Shown here: one piece after another, positions 1 through 11,512 of the stretch
How positions within the stretch are numbered: position 1 is the first letter of the stretch
How the letters are laid out: the number at the start of each line of letters is the position of its first letter
Assembly: GCA_964036665.1 (NCBI GenBank)
Contig: OZ038526.1
Coordinates: forward strand, 30,628,001-30,692,000
From: Gordius sp. MW1
Lineage: Eukaryota > Nematomorpha > Gordioida > Gordea > Gordiidae
Direction of reading: 5' to 3'
Length of the DNA stretch: 64,000 nt
Notes under the pieces: model-generated
Told to the model about the DNA's origin: nothing
The model's input: the letters and a program-made list of their open reading frames with translations, nothing else
The model's database searches: none
Translations under genes and position numbers: made by a program

Positions 1-14
1 TAATTAAAATTTTT

Positions 15-456
15 TGAATATAATTCATATTTTACTGATTTATATAAATACATAGTCTTAAGACTCAAAATAATGATTAGACATACAAATTTTTAATGAC
101 CTATATAATTGGTCATTAAAAATACTATATATTATAAAAGATGCATCATCAAAATTAAAGGTGCTATTATACATGGGCGTTGGCGGGGGGGGGCATAAAA
201 AGCAACTCCCCTAATTAGGCAGTCACTGCCTAATGAGGGGAGTTGCTTTTTTTTGGTCGCCGGAAAATTTATGGATGTCGAGACCTTTTTTTTATGCTCT
301 CAAGAAAATTTATGGATGTCGAGACCCTTTTTTTTTGCTCTCAGCAAAATTTTTGGATGTCGGAACCTTTTTTTTTAATCTGCCCCCCTCTAATTCAAAC
401 GCTGGCTTCGCCCATGCTATTATAGTTTGAAGGTAAAAGTTTTCATTTTTTGCCTG
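15..456 (+). repeat. Dispersed repeat interrupted by a MITE
   Basis: The blocks 15-171 and 417-456 together match 20058-20218, including shared words such as AGTCTTAAGACTCAAAATAA and GATGCATCATCAAAATTAAA. The match breaks exactly where the MITE at 172-416 sits. The copy here also carries an extra small inverted repeat at about 91-135 (TTTTTAATGACC ... GGTCATTAAAAA). The nature of the parent repeat is unknown. Confidence 0.75.
172..416. mobile_element. P-type MITE with internal repeats
   Basis: The element begins CATGGGCG and ends CGCCCATG, and is flanked by an exact 8-bp duplication CTATTATA (164-171 and 417-424). Termini of the form CANRG with an 8-bp duplication fit the P superfamily; that assignment is inference. 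Inside are an inverted repeat at about 197-250 and about three direct copies of a 42-bp unit at 262-380 that contain GGATGTCG and a run of T. It has no coding capacity. It belongs to the same family as the copies at 19214, 33593, 43524, 46794, 48384 and 52196. Confidence 0.8.
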
Positions 457-1319
457 TGTCAAATGAGCATATTCAAGTATTGTCAGATTCAAGTGTCACT
501 GACCTTGATTGACATATGTGGTGATTGACAGCCATTTTTGAATTTGTAAACAAATTCAAAATTGAATTAAATGAAGTATATCAATTTAATATATATAAAT
601 ATTTATTTATGAAGAATCCTTTTTTATGGATTAGAAAACAATTAACAAATTTTGACCCCTATTGATTAAAATGTGTATTTTATAATTTAATTGCTCAACC
701 AAATTTTTATGATATTATCATTCTTTCGGTTTAATTATGTTTTATTATTAAAGGGTACTATAAATGAGACAATAGTTTAAATTGCTCAAATATTATCGTG
801 TTCCTGGAGAATACGATTTAAATACTAAAAAGAGGATTGAATGAAGGGGAATCATCAGGAGTAATTATCGAGGAAGGATAGGGGAATATTATTAGGGCGA
901 TCATAAGGCAATTAAAATGAATCTACAGAATAAATTGGGTGATGCCCCGGCGGTGGGCAACAAGATTACACGTCTCCACCGCCTCAATATAAAGTACTTT
1001 TATCGAATTTAGAACATATTTTATTCAACCTAAGACGGAAAAACTATAATAATTATAATAATGTACGATATCAAAATTATCAATACGATCACACGCGTAT
1101 ATCAAAAATCACTGATGCGTGTTCATGTTTTATAAGTCTATAAATGACTTTTGAACAATCTCTAACTCAAATTTTCTTTCACGACAACGTCCGAGTATTA
1201 ATAATAATTTATTTAATTTTAACATTCCGCGTTAAACTAAATATTCCGCGATAATGCTATTAATTAGTTTCTGGCTACATTTTTCTTTCTTTTATTTCAT
1301 CACGTAGAAAAATTATATT
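457..1319. other. AT-rich stretch, nothing recognised
   Basis: I see no gene, RNA or clear repeat boundary here. Short ORFs on both strands have no family features. Confidence 0.5.
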
Positions 1320-1680
1320 GTGTATCAGAAATAAATAACACAAACTTATAAGCGCATCGGGGGGGGGGATAACATACGCGTACTAGGAATTAAATGTAAA
1401 AGAATAATGGTCTACGCTATGAGTGTACAACGTGTAAGATCAAAAGAGTTGTACCGCATGTTGAACTCTTAACTTTAACTTTTGAATAAGATGAGATGGG
1501 GGGGGGGGGGGGTGTGGGAAGATATATTCTTCTTCGTATCTCCGGATACGATAATGTTGATCAATGGGGAAGAAATAACAAATACGTATAAGCGCGTGTG
1601 GGGGGGGGGGGGGTAAAGTATCACACACGTAAGGAAAAATAAATAAAGGAAAAGACGTGTATAGTCCAGTATACAACAAA
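1320..1680 (-). repeat. Inverted partial copies of the 2540/3771 repeat
   Basis: Read on the minus strand, this stretch holds diverged versions of words in the 504-bp repeat at 2540 and 3771: ACGCGTATGTTATC followed by a C-run, CGCTTATACGTATTTGTTAT, and the palindromic TCGTATCCGGAGATACGA motif. Long G-runs lie at about 1361, 1498 and 1600. It may be an older, rearranged copy of the same element end. Confidence 0.5.
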
Positions 1681-2539
1681 TATAATGAATCTTAATTTTT
1701 ATTAATTTGTTTAAAATAATTAATTTATTTTTTGACCCCTTTTTTATATAAATAATTCATTTTAATATTATGATTAAATTGTTGCTTTATTTTTTATATG
1801 TTATATTATTACAAAGAGTTTATACAATTCAAACAAATGTTTATGAATTGCAAAGTAGCTTTATTAACAATCTGGAACAAAGAAAACAATACAATGAGCA
1901 TATAAATTATATATTTAAAAACAATTGTTTATAAAATAATGCTAAAACATATATCTCAAATAATGATAATTTTGGATAAGAGGGTGAATTGACAGCCCAG
2001 GTATAATATTGGTTGCTTGATTAAACCATTAGATTGAAAGTGATAGGCAGAGGTGAAGCAATGCTTTGTACCAGTTCACCTTAATTAGTCCCTATAAAAA
2101 CAATTAACTTATAATTAATCTTTTACTTTTGGAAAGCCACATAAGCAGGTCATTGGGAGTCTACAGTTGTGACCACATTGGAACAGCATGAACTAATTAA
2201 AAAAAAATAGTCCATCATGATTAACATAGAAGTGTTATACTTCTCTTTTGGTATTAACAACTTTTATTAAGAATAATTATAATTAGCGATACAGAATATA
2301 AATGAGTGATAAAGATAATATTCCGGAAGAATTGTTGATGGATGGATGATTGAATTGGTTGAAAGATTCGAAGTGTGTAAAATGTCAGTTTGTTACTTTT
2401 TCTCGCCAAAGTCTAAACCGCCACAATACTCCCCTTCCAGATATGTTTAAGGTTTTAAAAATGTCGATAGGAATTAAAAATGGGCTAAAAATTATGTGAT
2501 GTATTCCCGAAGATTTTTACGCCAATGGACTTTCCTGCC
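1681..2539. other. AT-rich stretch, nothing recognised
   Basis: No coding region, RNA gene or repeat family member could be supported here. Confidence 0.45.
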
Positions 2540-3043
2540 TATCGTATCCGGAGATACGAGGATATCTTCCCCCCCCCTGTTCTTTTATAAAAAGAAACGC
2601 CGCCGCTCACTATACGTGGTACGTATGTTACTTTTTCTTTCCCCCATGCCCCCTGACACAAAAGGTTAATTGATTGTAACATCTGTGTACTGAATATATA
2701 CATAGAACTTTATTCCTTTACATTTAATTTCTAGTACGCGTATGTTATCCCCCCCCCCCCCCCCGACGCGCTTATACGTATTTGTTATTTCTATCAATAC
2801 GGATCTTTGATTTTTACATACTCGAGAGTTGCGTGATTTTATTCATTAATAAATTTATTCTTGGAGATAAATAAAATACATAAAAGACCTAAAGAAAGAA
2901 TTAAATGGTGAGTCCCCCTTTTGGGGGGGACAATGTTTACACTATTAGGGACCAATATTTCCCCCAATTCTAGCAATGATAATTCCCCCTTCCTTCAAAT
3001 CATTTTTATTCATATCTTATACCCCTTTTTAAAGATATGAAAA
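2540..3043. repeat. 504-bp direct repeat, copy 1
   Basis: Nearly identical by eye to 3771-4273; the differences I see are mainly the lengths of two C-runs. It starts with TATCGTATCCGGAGATACGA and ends AAAGATATGAAA, and contains the stem CCCCCTTTTGGGGG. The second copy is continuous with the 3' end of the gypsy pol remnant at 4274-7260, so the repeat probably carries that element's polypurine/LTR region. Copy 1 is not followed by pol. Confidence 0.8.
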
Positions 3044-3770
3044 TGGTGTCCAGAAGATAAAAAAAATCCCACCCTCGTATATTCCTATTCATCATACCCC
3101 AATCGCATCCTGCACAAATATAAATTTCCTCAAGGTAAAGAAAACAGGATTGAAAGTGATTTAGAAGTTATTCGAAACAAATCACCCCTACCCAATGCAT
3201 GAATTATCGACTAATTGCTTCAACTTATTGAAAAACTGGATCGTACTTGGAAAATTCAGGTCGGGTCTGAGACATCCATAATTGTTAAGGCAGCAGGAGT
3301 CTCCTTAATTTTCAGATGAGGGCAAGAGTTCCTCATGTATGGAGGTAAAGGCATATTAAAATGCTGAGAATTCCTCATTTTAGATGGATTTCAGAACGAC
3401 AATAACAGAATTATCCAATAAAAAGAAATTCATAGAGCCGGGATTCAGTTACCTATAGAGCGGGGAAGAAAATTATTATTGGATTATTCCAGGAGTATTC
3501 CCACAAGCCATAGATGAGGTATTTATAATTACATCCCGTTGGCCATGAATACTTAATATTTCAAAAGAAGAGACCACGTGATTGCTTTGAAGGATACATA
3601 TGTCGTATATAATAATTTTTGGATAGTTAGTATAATATTTTTGATATTGTTACTATTAATATCATGTAAACCCATAATTAGAACGTTGTTGATAAAAACC
3701 ATCCGATTGCATGATATCAATTATTCTTTTATCCACCCCTGGTCCTAATTTTTTTTGGAAAACCGCAAGG
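3044..3770. other. Spacer between two direct repeats
   Basis: This 727-bp stretch separates the two 504-bp repeats. No gene or known repeat was recognised in it. Confidence 0.5.
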
Positions 3771-4273
3771 TATCGTATCCGGAGATACGAGGATATCTTC
3801 CCCCCCCCCCTGTTCTTTTATAAAAAGAAACGCCGCCGCTCACTATACGTGGTACGTATGTTACTTTTTCTTTCCCCCATGCCCCCTGACACAAAAGGTT
3901 AATTGATTGTAACATCTGTGTACTGAATATATACATAGAACTTTATTCCTTTACATTTAATTTCTAGTACGCGTATGTTATCCCCCCCCCCCCCCGACGC
4001 GCTTATACGTATTTGTTATTTCTATCAATACGGATCTTTGATTTTTACATACTCGAGAGTTGCGTGATTTTATTCATTAATAAATTTATTCTTGGAGATA
4101 AATAAAATACATAAAAGACCTAAAGAAAGAATTAAATGGTGAGTCCCCCTTTTGGGGGGGACAATGTTTACACTATTAGGGACCAATATTTCCCCCAATT
4201 CTAGCAATGATAATTCCCCCTTCCTTCAAATCATTTTTATTCATATCTTATACCCCTTTTTAAAGATATGAAA
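3771..4273. repeat. 504-bp direct repeat, copy 2, at gypsy 3' end
   Basis: This is the second copy of the block at 2540-3043. Read on the minus strand it directly follows the C-terminal part of the gypsy pol remnant. Its first bases there still read as the pol tail before an in-frame stop. A purine-rich tract (GAAGGAAGGGGG on the minus strand, near 4217-4228) is a plausible polypurine tract, so most of the block is probably the 3' LTR. No matching 5' LTR was found upstream of gag. Confidence 0.6.
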
Positions 4274-7260
4274 CTGCCTTTTCGAGTTACTTTGACTGGT
4301 TCTTCCGCTTCTTGTGTCGGTGCTTCGGCTTGAGTTTTGTCGACGGTCTGAAAGGATGGCTCCTCTCTACTTAGATGGCAGGGTTTTAATTTGTCTATTG
4401 AGACTGAATCTCTTTTACCATTTTTTTATATTACGAAGTATTTTGGTTCGCGTTTTACTACTTTGAACGGTCCGTCATACGGTGAGGTGAGTGGCCTGCG
4501 AGCTGCGTCGTTTCTGACGAACACATGAGGAGTTTCCAACAGATCTTGACTAACCTGTTCTTTTGACTTCCTGTGGTGTTGCGGTATGGGGTATGGTATT
4601 GCAATCATTGTCCTTCTTAGTTTGTCTACAAAGTTATGCAGTTCCATTTCCGGTTGTTGGTTGGCCTCAGGTAGCTGTAGAAAATAGTCTCCAGGCAGTC
4701 TTATGTTGGTTCCATATACGAGTTCGGATGGTGTTAGTCCAATGTCTTCCTTGATTGTGGCATGGATACCAAGTAACACGATTGGAAGAACTTCACTCCA
4801 TTTGATTTTTTCGGTGGCTTTTAAAGATGACTTCAATTGCCTGTGGAAACGTTCCACGAGTCCCTTGGCGGCTGGGTGATAGGCAGTGGTTCTTATGTGC
4901 TTGCATCCTATTGTGTTGGATACTTGTCTGAAAAGTCCTGATTGAACTTCGGTCCTCTGTCGGTAGTAATTGTACTTGGGACACTGTAATTGGCTATCCA
5001 ACCTTCGATTAACTTGGAAGCCATCTCTTCGGTAGATGTTTCTTCGAGTTGAACGGCCATAGGCCATCTCGAGAAACGATCAATTGCTGTCAAAATGTGA
5101 GTAAAACCATTTGAAGATGGTAGTGGTCCAACTAAATCGACATGTATGTGTGTGAATCTTGCGTCTGGATGTGCGAAAGTCCCGGGCGTCGTTATAGTGT
5201 GTTTATGAACTTTGTTTAGTTGGCATTTTAAACAACACTTAGCCAAATTTCTAACGTCTTGGTTCATTGACGGCCAGACCAGTCGATTTGTAATTAGTTT
5301 CAACTGGCGCGTATGCCTGGGTGTGATATAGCGTGAAAATGGTCAAAAACTGTTTTTCTGAGTGTTTCTGGAATGACCGGCCGAGGTTTGGCAGTTGAAA
5401 GATCGCAAAGGATTTTTCTCTCGGATCCTGGAATTGGCAATAACTGTAACTTCAAAGATGATGAATCCTTTAAGCTTTTCAGGGATTTGTCATTTATTTG
5501 TTGTCTGCTAATCTCTTCTAGATCGGGCATTTCTGGTAACTTGATAGCATCCACTCCTAACCGAGAAAGTGCGTCCGCGACTGAATTCGCTTCGCCTTTG
5601 ATGTATTGTATATCTGCGGTGAATTGAGATATAAAATCCAGTTGCCTGGTTTCTCGCGGCGAGTATTTGTCAGGTTTCGCATTAAATGCGTAGGTTAAAG
5701 GCTTATGGTCGGTAAAAACGGTGAAGCGTCGGCCTTCTAACATGTGTCTGAAGTGTTTGATAGATAGGTAGATGGCGAGGAGTGCTCGACTGAATGTGCT
5801 GTACCGTGATTGAGCTGGCTGAAGCTTAACCGAAAAAATGCCACAGGCGAAGTTTTTTCTGCTACAGTTTGTTCCAACACTGCACCCACCGCTGAATTGG
5901 ATGCGTCTGTCGTCAACGTAATTTTGGTTTTTGGGCTGGTGTCCAAAAATCCGAGCGCGGCTTTAGCTTTGTCGAACGCTTTCCTCTGACTGTCGTTTAA
6001 AACCACGGATTTTCGAGGGTTTTTGAGTGTGTCAGTTAATGGCTGTAGGGTTTGCGCCATTCCTGGTAAAAATCTCCGGTAGAAATTTATCATACCGAGG
6101 AATCTGCGGAGTTTTTTACTCGAATCCGGAATTGGAAATTTTTTTATGGCATCAATCTTCTCCGGTAGGGGGGTTATACCTGTAGAAGATATTCTGTGTC
6201 CAAGAAATTCTAATTCTCCGACTCCGAATTGGCACTTGTCGGGATTGATCCTCAAATCATATTCTTGTAGACGTTGAAGAACGGTTTTTAAGAGCCTTTC
6301 ATGGTCCGCGTCGGACGAGCTACCTACTAGAATATCATCTATATAAACGTAGGTTTCTTCTATTCCTCTTAAAACTACGTCGATAAACCTCTGGAACGCT
6401 TGTGCGGCGTTCTTTAGCCCAAAAGGCATTCTATGGAGTTCGAAAAGTCCGAACGGTGTCGTTACGGCTGTTTTGCAGATGTCGTCTTGTGCAACCGGAA
6501 TATGATGGTATGCTCTTACCAAATCCAATTTGCTAAAAACAGTTTTTCCGCATAGATTTGCTGTGAAGTCATGTATGTGGGATATTGGGTATCGGTCGGG
6601 AACCGTCACTTTATTCAAGCTTCTATAGTCCCCGCAGGGTCTCCAGTTGCCTGATTTTTTGACAGCCAAATGTAATGGGGATGCCCAATTACTTTTTGAC
6701 TCACAGAAGATACCTAGTTCCAGCATATATTCGAACTCCTTTTTGACTGCACTTAATTTATCGGGCGCCAATCGTCTGGGGCGTGAGTGCTGGGCTGGGC
6801 CTTTTGTCAGAATGTGGTGTCGTACGTCGTGCTGTGGGATTTGACCCGTAAAATTTAATGGTGATGTGAGCGACGGAAAGTCTTTTAATATGGCCTCGAC
6901 TTTAGAATTCTGATGAGTAAATGCTACACGAATTCCAAATGTTTGGTGCTGTGAGGCGAATCCTTTTGAGGATAGATGTGTCACTCCGTCGATTAATCTT
7001 TTGTTTTTAATGTCCACAATTAGATTGTGTTTGTGTAACAGGTCAGCTCCTATAATCGGCGTGTGAACGTCTGCTATCAGGAAAATCCATTGTATCTCAC
7101 GTCTTAGGCCTAGGTTTAGAGCTAACATCTTTTGTCCAAAGGTGCAAATGTTGCTTTTGTTGGCAGCTTGCAATACCGGACCATTTGGAATTTTTGGGAC
7201 ATTGGCTGGCGGTGGAATAATACTCACTTCGGCTCCGGTGTCGATGAGAAATTTTGTTTC
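4274..7260 (-). pseudogene. pol: Ty3/gypsy pol remnant (PR-RT-RH-IN), frameshifted
   Basis: This is the polyprotein gene of a Ty3/gypsy retrotransposon, read 7260 to 4274. In order: an aspartic protease with [11 protein letters not shown] (about 7230), reverse transcriptase with [11 protein letters not shown] and the YIDD catalytic box (5737-7227), RNase H with [11 protein letters not shown] and TDHKPLTYAF (5300-5950), a zinc-binding HHCC module, and integrase with HVDLVGP, TTDRG and GLVERFHRQLK carrying D, D and E (4426-5303). The frame changes at least near 7250 (a base missing from an A-run just before DTG), 5830, 5300 and 4990. A stop also lies just before the NGKRDSVSIDKLKP tail. It is certainly inactive. 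The 3' end runs into the direct repeat at 3771-4273. Confidence 0.9.
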
Positions 7261-7269
7261 GACGTTTGG

Positions 7270-7690
7270 TCAATAATGTAGAATAGACGACTGTTTGAAT
7301 TCATGCCAGCAGTAGCCGTCGTCTGAACCACCCGGCCTGTTAGTTTTTTTGATTGTCATCATCGAAGGCGCAGGGCTTTAGGCATTTGCGAGCCTTGTCC
7401 TGGAATTTGGAATGATAATAACAGTATGGGTGTTTTTGTGCCCTGTTCCGTGAATTACTTCTTGTTCGTACTCTTCCATGGTAGGATCGTTGAGATAAAT
7501 TGTTTATCTGTAACTCCAAATTACTAATTTTTTGTGTTAAATCCTGTATTGCCTTGTCACTATCTGTGGATTTAGCTATAGTAGTAATATAATTATTTTG
7601 TGAAATTGTTTTTAATATTCGGTCAGCGACTTCAGCTAAACTTGATAGAGATTTTTATTCATTCACCATATCAAAAAACCCTAAGCAAAT
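7270..7690 (-). pseudogene. gag: Gypsy gag C-terminal remnant
   Basis: On the minus strand this reads as the end of gag: a coiled-coil-like stretch with SLAEVADRI and ISNLELQINNLS, a basic RVRTRSNSRNRAQ run, then PYCYYHSKFQDKARKCLKPC. That last motif is the Cys/His pattern found at the end of many gypsy gags that lack a CCHC knuckle. In-frame stops lie upstream of SLAEVADRI and after the Cys/His motif. The capsid part is missing or too decayed to read. It lies directly upstream of the pol remnant. Confidence 0.75.
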
Positions 7691-7740
7691 CTGAGCAATC
7701 ATGACGAGTTTCGCTCCTATTTCTGTGCTCCTTTGACCGG

Positions 7741-8620
7741 TTTTCTAAAAATGTCACCCAAAAGTGGAGAATGTTTAGCCTGATTCGTTTTTTGTTATGG
7801 TGAATTTTTAACAAGTAATATATACATAAATTTTTAGAGAATTTATTGGAACTTATCTTATATTATTCATCAGAATTTAACATGTTATCTTAGCACAAAA
7901 TATTTTATATTAACATGTCCTAGTGAAATCATAAAAAGTAAATATATGAATATATAAAGATTGTATTGGAACATTTCTCATCATGTATATCAGAATTTAA
8001 CATTAGGTTTTAGCAAATACCTTATCCTGATGTTATACTTATAATAAAAGTCATTCATGTATGGAAAGATTTCATTGTATAATTTAGCACTAATATTTTT
8101 TAAATACAAACTATGGATTTTTATAAAATTACATATTTTATTTATCCTGATGTTTTTTCATACTTATAATAAGTCAATCATGTATGAAAAGATTTTATTG
8201 TATCATTTTTTAAATTATTAATACACCCTTCTTGCAAATTCTTCTTAGAATTAGGTTTGATAGTTTTGCCTTGATTTATTTGCAATAAACAAAGTGTGCT
8301 CCTTTTTTTCCTGATGAGCTCCTTTGACCCCCACTGTAGAATTTTGTTCAGACAAATGCTTTAAATGAATGAAGGAGAAAAATGTGGCACGAAAACGGTA
8401 TTAACTAAGGCTCAAATCCTATACCTTTAAAACAAAAGGTGGCTGCCAACACGACAGTTAACCTAATGATAGAAGCATAAAGCACTAATAGGTTTATCAC
8501 ATTATATTATAATTGATCTTTGTTGAGAGTTGAAAGATTGTGTTTAAAAGTTTGTGTAATATTTCTATTTATCTAGTATCTTATATTTCGCGATTCCTAA
8601 TGTGACAATATTAGTCAGTC
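7741..8620. repeat. AT-rich region with degenerate tandem repeats
   Basis: Related blocks recur, for example TATCCTGATGTTATACTTATAA at about 8024 and a longer-spaced version near 8153, each followed by a variant of TCATGTATGGAAAGATTT. Another pair, TATCAGAATTTAACAT, lies near 7868 and 7989. Nothing coding was recognised. Confidence 0.45.
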
Positions 8621-8627
8621 GTTCTAA

Positions 8628-9557
8628 TATATGGTGGCCAGGAATGGATTAGGATATTGACTTTTATGTAAAGGAATGCGATGGCTGCCAGGAAAATCGA
8701 CCATCGGAGCAGGAGTTACCTTTATACTCATGGTCATTGCCGGAAAGAACTTGGGATAGGGTGCATTGCCGGCCCGGTAGAAGGAAATTATTGGCTAGTG
8801 TTAATAGATGCTTTAACTAAATGGGTGGAGGTAGCAGTTATATCTTAACTACGTAGTTGGTTTTGCAGGTTTGGGATTTCATCGAAAAATATCAGATAAT
8901 GGACCTCAATTTGTTGGCGATGTATTTAGAAATTTTTGTTTGGCAAACAACATAAAACACATAACATCAACCCCCTACTACCCGAAAATAAATGGATTAG
9001 TAGAGGGGGTAATAAGAACCTTAAAGTCAAGGTACTAGGCTGGAAGAAAAGGTGGGAGTGATAAGGAAATTTGTCTTTTGCAAATCCTTATGGCTTATAG
9101 AAACACTCCACATGCGACAACGGGTAAAGCACCGTCGGAACTGTTATTCGGAAAAAGGTTAAGGACAGCATTTGATTTAATTCGAGCTGATCCAAAGGAC
9201 AAGATGAACCAAAAATTGGCTAAACAAAAATTTTATCATGATAGAAAGTCGGTAGTTAGACGATTCGGGGAAGGAGATTTAGTGTGGATTAAAAACGAAA
9301 CAACTCCAGGTTAGTATAAAGGAGTGATTATGGAACGAAATGGCGAACACTCCTATAGCGTTCGTACCATCAAAGGAATTCGAAGTAAACATGGAGATCA
9401 GTTAAGAACGCAATACATGTCAACAATTATTCCAACATCCGATTTTCCGATCGAAAAAAATATGGACCCGGAAAGGCAAATTATTGACGAAGTTCCGTTA
9501 AGAGGTTCCGTTAAGGCAATCGACCAGAAAGCGAAATCCTCCGATACGTTATCATGA
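8628..9557 (+). pseudogene. Ty3/gypsy integrase remnant
   Basis: This is a plus-strand integrase from a different gypsy lineage. It starts with a WWPG zinc-module end and CDGC, continues with VEGNYWLVLIDALTKWVEV (read in another frame), then ISDNGPQFVGDVF and STPYYPKINGLVEG. The C-terminal region is open at 9078-9314 and 9324-9557. There are in-frame stops near 8650 and 9315 and frame changes near 8770 and 9040. The codons for the first catalytic Asp appear deleted near 8766, while the second Asp and the Glu are still readable. No flanking LTRs were recognised. Confidence 0.8.
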
Positions 9558-10198
9558 AGAGTTTTAGCTTTTGAAAGTGGGAAGAAATGTAATGTTATAA
9601 TCTGTGTTTACACACGTTGCTTATAATATCTTTTAGTTCTATATACCTTGTGTATATGTTGGATATGAGGATCATATGGTGATTTATATATTAATTGCTA
9701 TGCAATTTTTTGAATAAACTTATTATTATAACAATATTAGCAGGGTTTCTTTCAGGGGGGAGCCCGGGGGGGGGGGGGGGAAGGGTAATACCCCCGGGCA
9801 ATTTCAAATACCCCCCCCCCCCCGAGAGTTTTGATTGAAGGAAGCATGAACTCAAGTGCCATCATGAAGTCATAAATTATATTAATAAGCTAAAATTGAA
9901 ATTCAATAAATTATTTTAACTTGTCAATAAAAAAATATAAAATTGGCGAAATTAAATTTTTTACAAATCAGGTGGAATTCATAGACATCATTTTCTAACA
10001 TCTGTGAACCCTAATTTACTATCTTGAAAGTTACAAATTATCTTTAATTAAAAAATATCAATAGGTAAATAAACATAAATAAATGCTTTTATAATTATTA
10101 AATCACTATCTTACTTATAAACTTCAAAAGAATTATTATTAATAATAGATTCTATTGTTTGTTTTTTATGGATATAATATGCTTATTTTGAATTGCAG
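9558..10198. other. Noncoding, with poly-G/poly-C tracts
   Basis: A G-run at about 9769-9780 and a C-run at about 9812-9823 flank ACCCCCGGGC, giving hairpin potential. TTAATTGCTATGCAATTTT at about 9696 matches the start of a short dispersed family seen at 46971 and 51889. No gene was seen. Confidence 0.4.
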
Positions 10199-10538
10199 AT
10201 GTCTGGTAAATATAAAAGTACTCTTTTACACTACTTTAGTATAAAGGAAAAGCCTAATAAAAAAGATGGTAAATATGATTTAATTTGTAATTATATATGG
10301 GTATTTGTGTTTATATAAAATAATACATGAATATGTATGTCTGTAATAGGTAAAGATGGGACTGAATTAAAAAAAACTATTGTTTTATCCCTTACTATGG
10401 GAAATTATGGTATTTTTTTTAAGCATTAGATATTTTAAATATATATAAGTTAAAGGCAGATATTATTCTGCTTCCATCAGTGAAATTCACATGAACTCTG
10501 AAAGAGGCAAGAAAGATTTTGGTTTTAATATAGAAGTA

Positions 10539-10847
10539 TAACGAGAATTGAGGGCGTTAATGTTCTCTTCTATATTTATTTCTTCAAAGCAATAATGTCA
10601 TAATTTCAATATCTTTCAACAACAATTTTATAATGAATCTACATATCGACTCTTCAGAACCCAATAATAATAATATCCTTACAATCATGATATTGCGATT
10701 TTAACATTGACATTTATATATATTATGAATCATAAAAATCGTATGTATAAAGGGGGGGGGGAATCTTGCAGCAGGCGTCCGTAAATTATAAAGTTTTGTA
10801 CGACGCAAAGGGGAAGGGGGAATCTTTCGACAAGCTCATTCATGACA
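10539..10847 (-). repeat. 3' LTR of the young gypsy element
   Basis: This 309-bp repeat is TGTCATG...CTCGTTA when read on the minus strand. It matches 15230-15538 apart from one base near 10549. It contains a G-run of ten on the plus strand. Confidence 0.92.
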
Positions 10848-10859
10848 TCTTCCCTTTTT
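10848..10859 (-). other. Polypurine tract
   Basis: On the minus strand AAAAAGGGAAGA abuts the start of the 3' LTR, the place where plus-strand synthesis is primed. Confidence 0.75.
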
Positions 10860-10874
10860 AAAAATGCCGTCCGC

Positions 10875-11486
10875 CTATTCATCAGCACCCACCGAAAACA
10901 CATCTTCCTCCATTAATATGTGTTCTTCCGCGGCTGTTATGTCATCAGGGGTCGTATTGTTGGGGGCAATACCTATAGCATGAGTTAGGCCGTCAGGAGT
11001 GGATACCACCGTACCCGAGCTGATACGCGCAATAGAAGCTACACGGCGTGTTGCATGAGATAAAACGTTTGCCCCTTGCGGGAGCACGTTCAACGCTTCC
11101 GTGGTAGCTCTAACCCGCTCAAACTCAACCAGCGGCACTCCTGCATTGTTCAAAGGCGCCCTCTCTGCCGTACCCCGATGTGCACCTGCGCCTTGCTCAG
11201 TTTCGCATATTGGGGGTAAGTGCCATCTTCCACAACCTCCGCACCTTCTTCGCAGTGCTCTTCGAGCCCGCCGTCCTCCCCTCGTATTAGCATGTCGCCT
11301 TGCGTTCTCCCTTCTTCCCTGAGCCACCGGCCTCACAGGGATTAGGTTTGGTTCATACAAGGAGCGTAGCCTTGGCAGCTTATCGGCTCCGACGAGAATG
11401 CTAATGAGCACCGGACCCGGTCTCACCAGCTCTGCTATCCGCTCCACTGTAATTCTTATTCTACACCAGGAAGTAATAATATCCAT
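10875..11486 (-). CDS. Unrecognised third ORF of the gypsy element
   Basis: An intact 203-residue reading frame lies just after the integrase stop, in a different frame, and ends before the polypurine tract. I do not recognise it. Residues about 55-82 are very rich in Arg with a CGGCGRWH segment; the C-terminal third is acidic. I see no signal peptide or membrane segment, so it does not look like an envelope gene. The ATG is two bases after TTTATATCACAG, which looks like a splice acceptor, so expression from a spliced RNA is possible (inference). It is clearly more GC-rich than the rest of the element, as though acquired separately. Confidence 0.5.
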   Translation of the reverse strand: MDIITSWCRIRITVERIAELVRPGPVLISILVGADKLPRLRSLYEPNLIPVRPVAQGRRENARRHANTRGGRRARRALRRRCGGCGRWHLPPICETEQGAGAHRGTAERAPLNNAGVPLVEFERVRATTEALNVLPQGANVLSHATRRVASIARISSGTVVSTPDGLTHAIGIAPNNTTPDDITAAEEHILMEEDVFSVGADE

Positions 11487-11512
11487 CCCTGTGATATAAA
11501 TAACGAATATAA

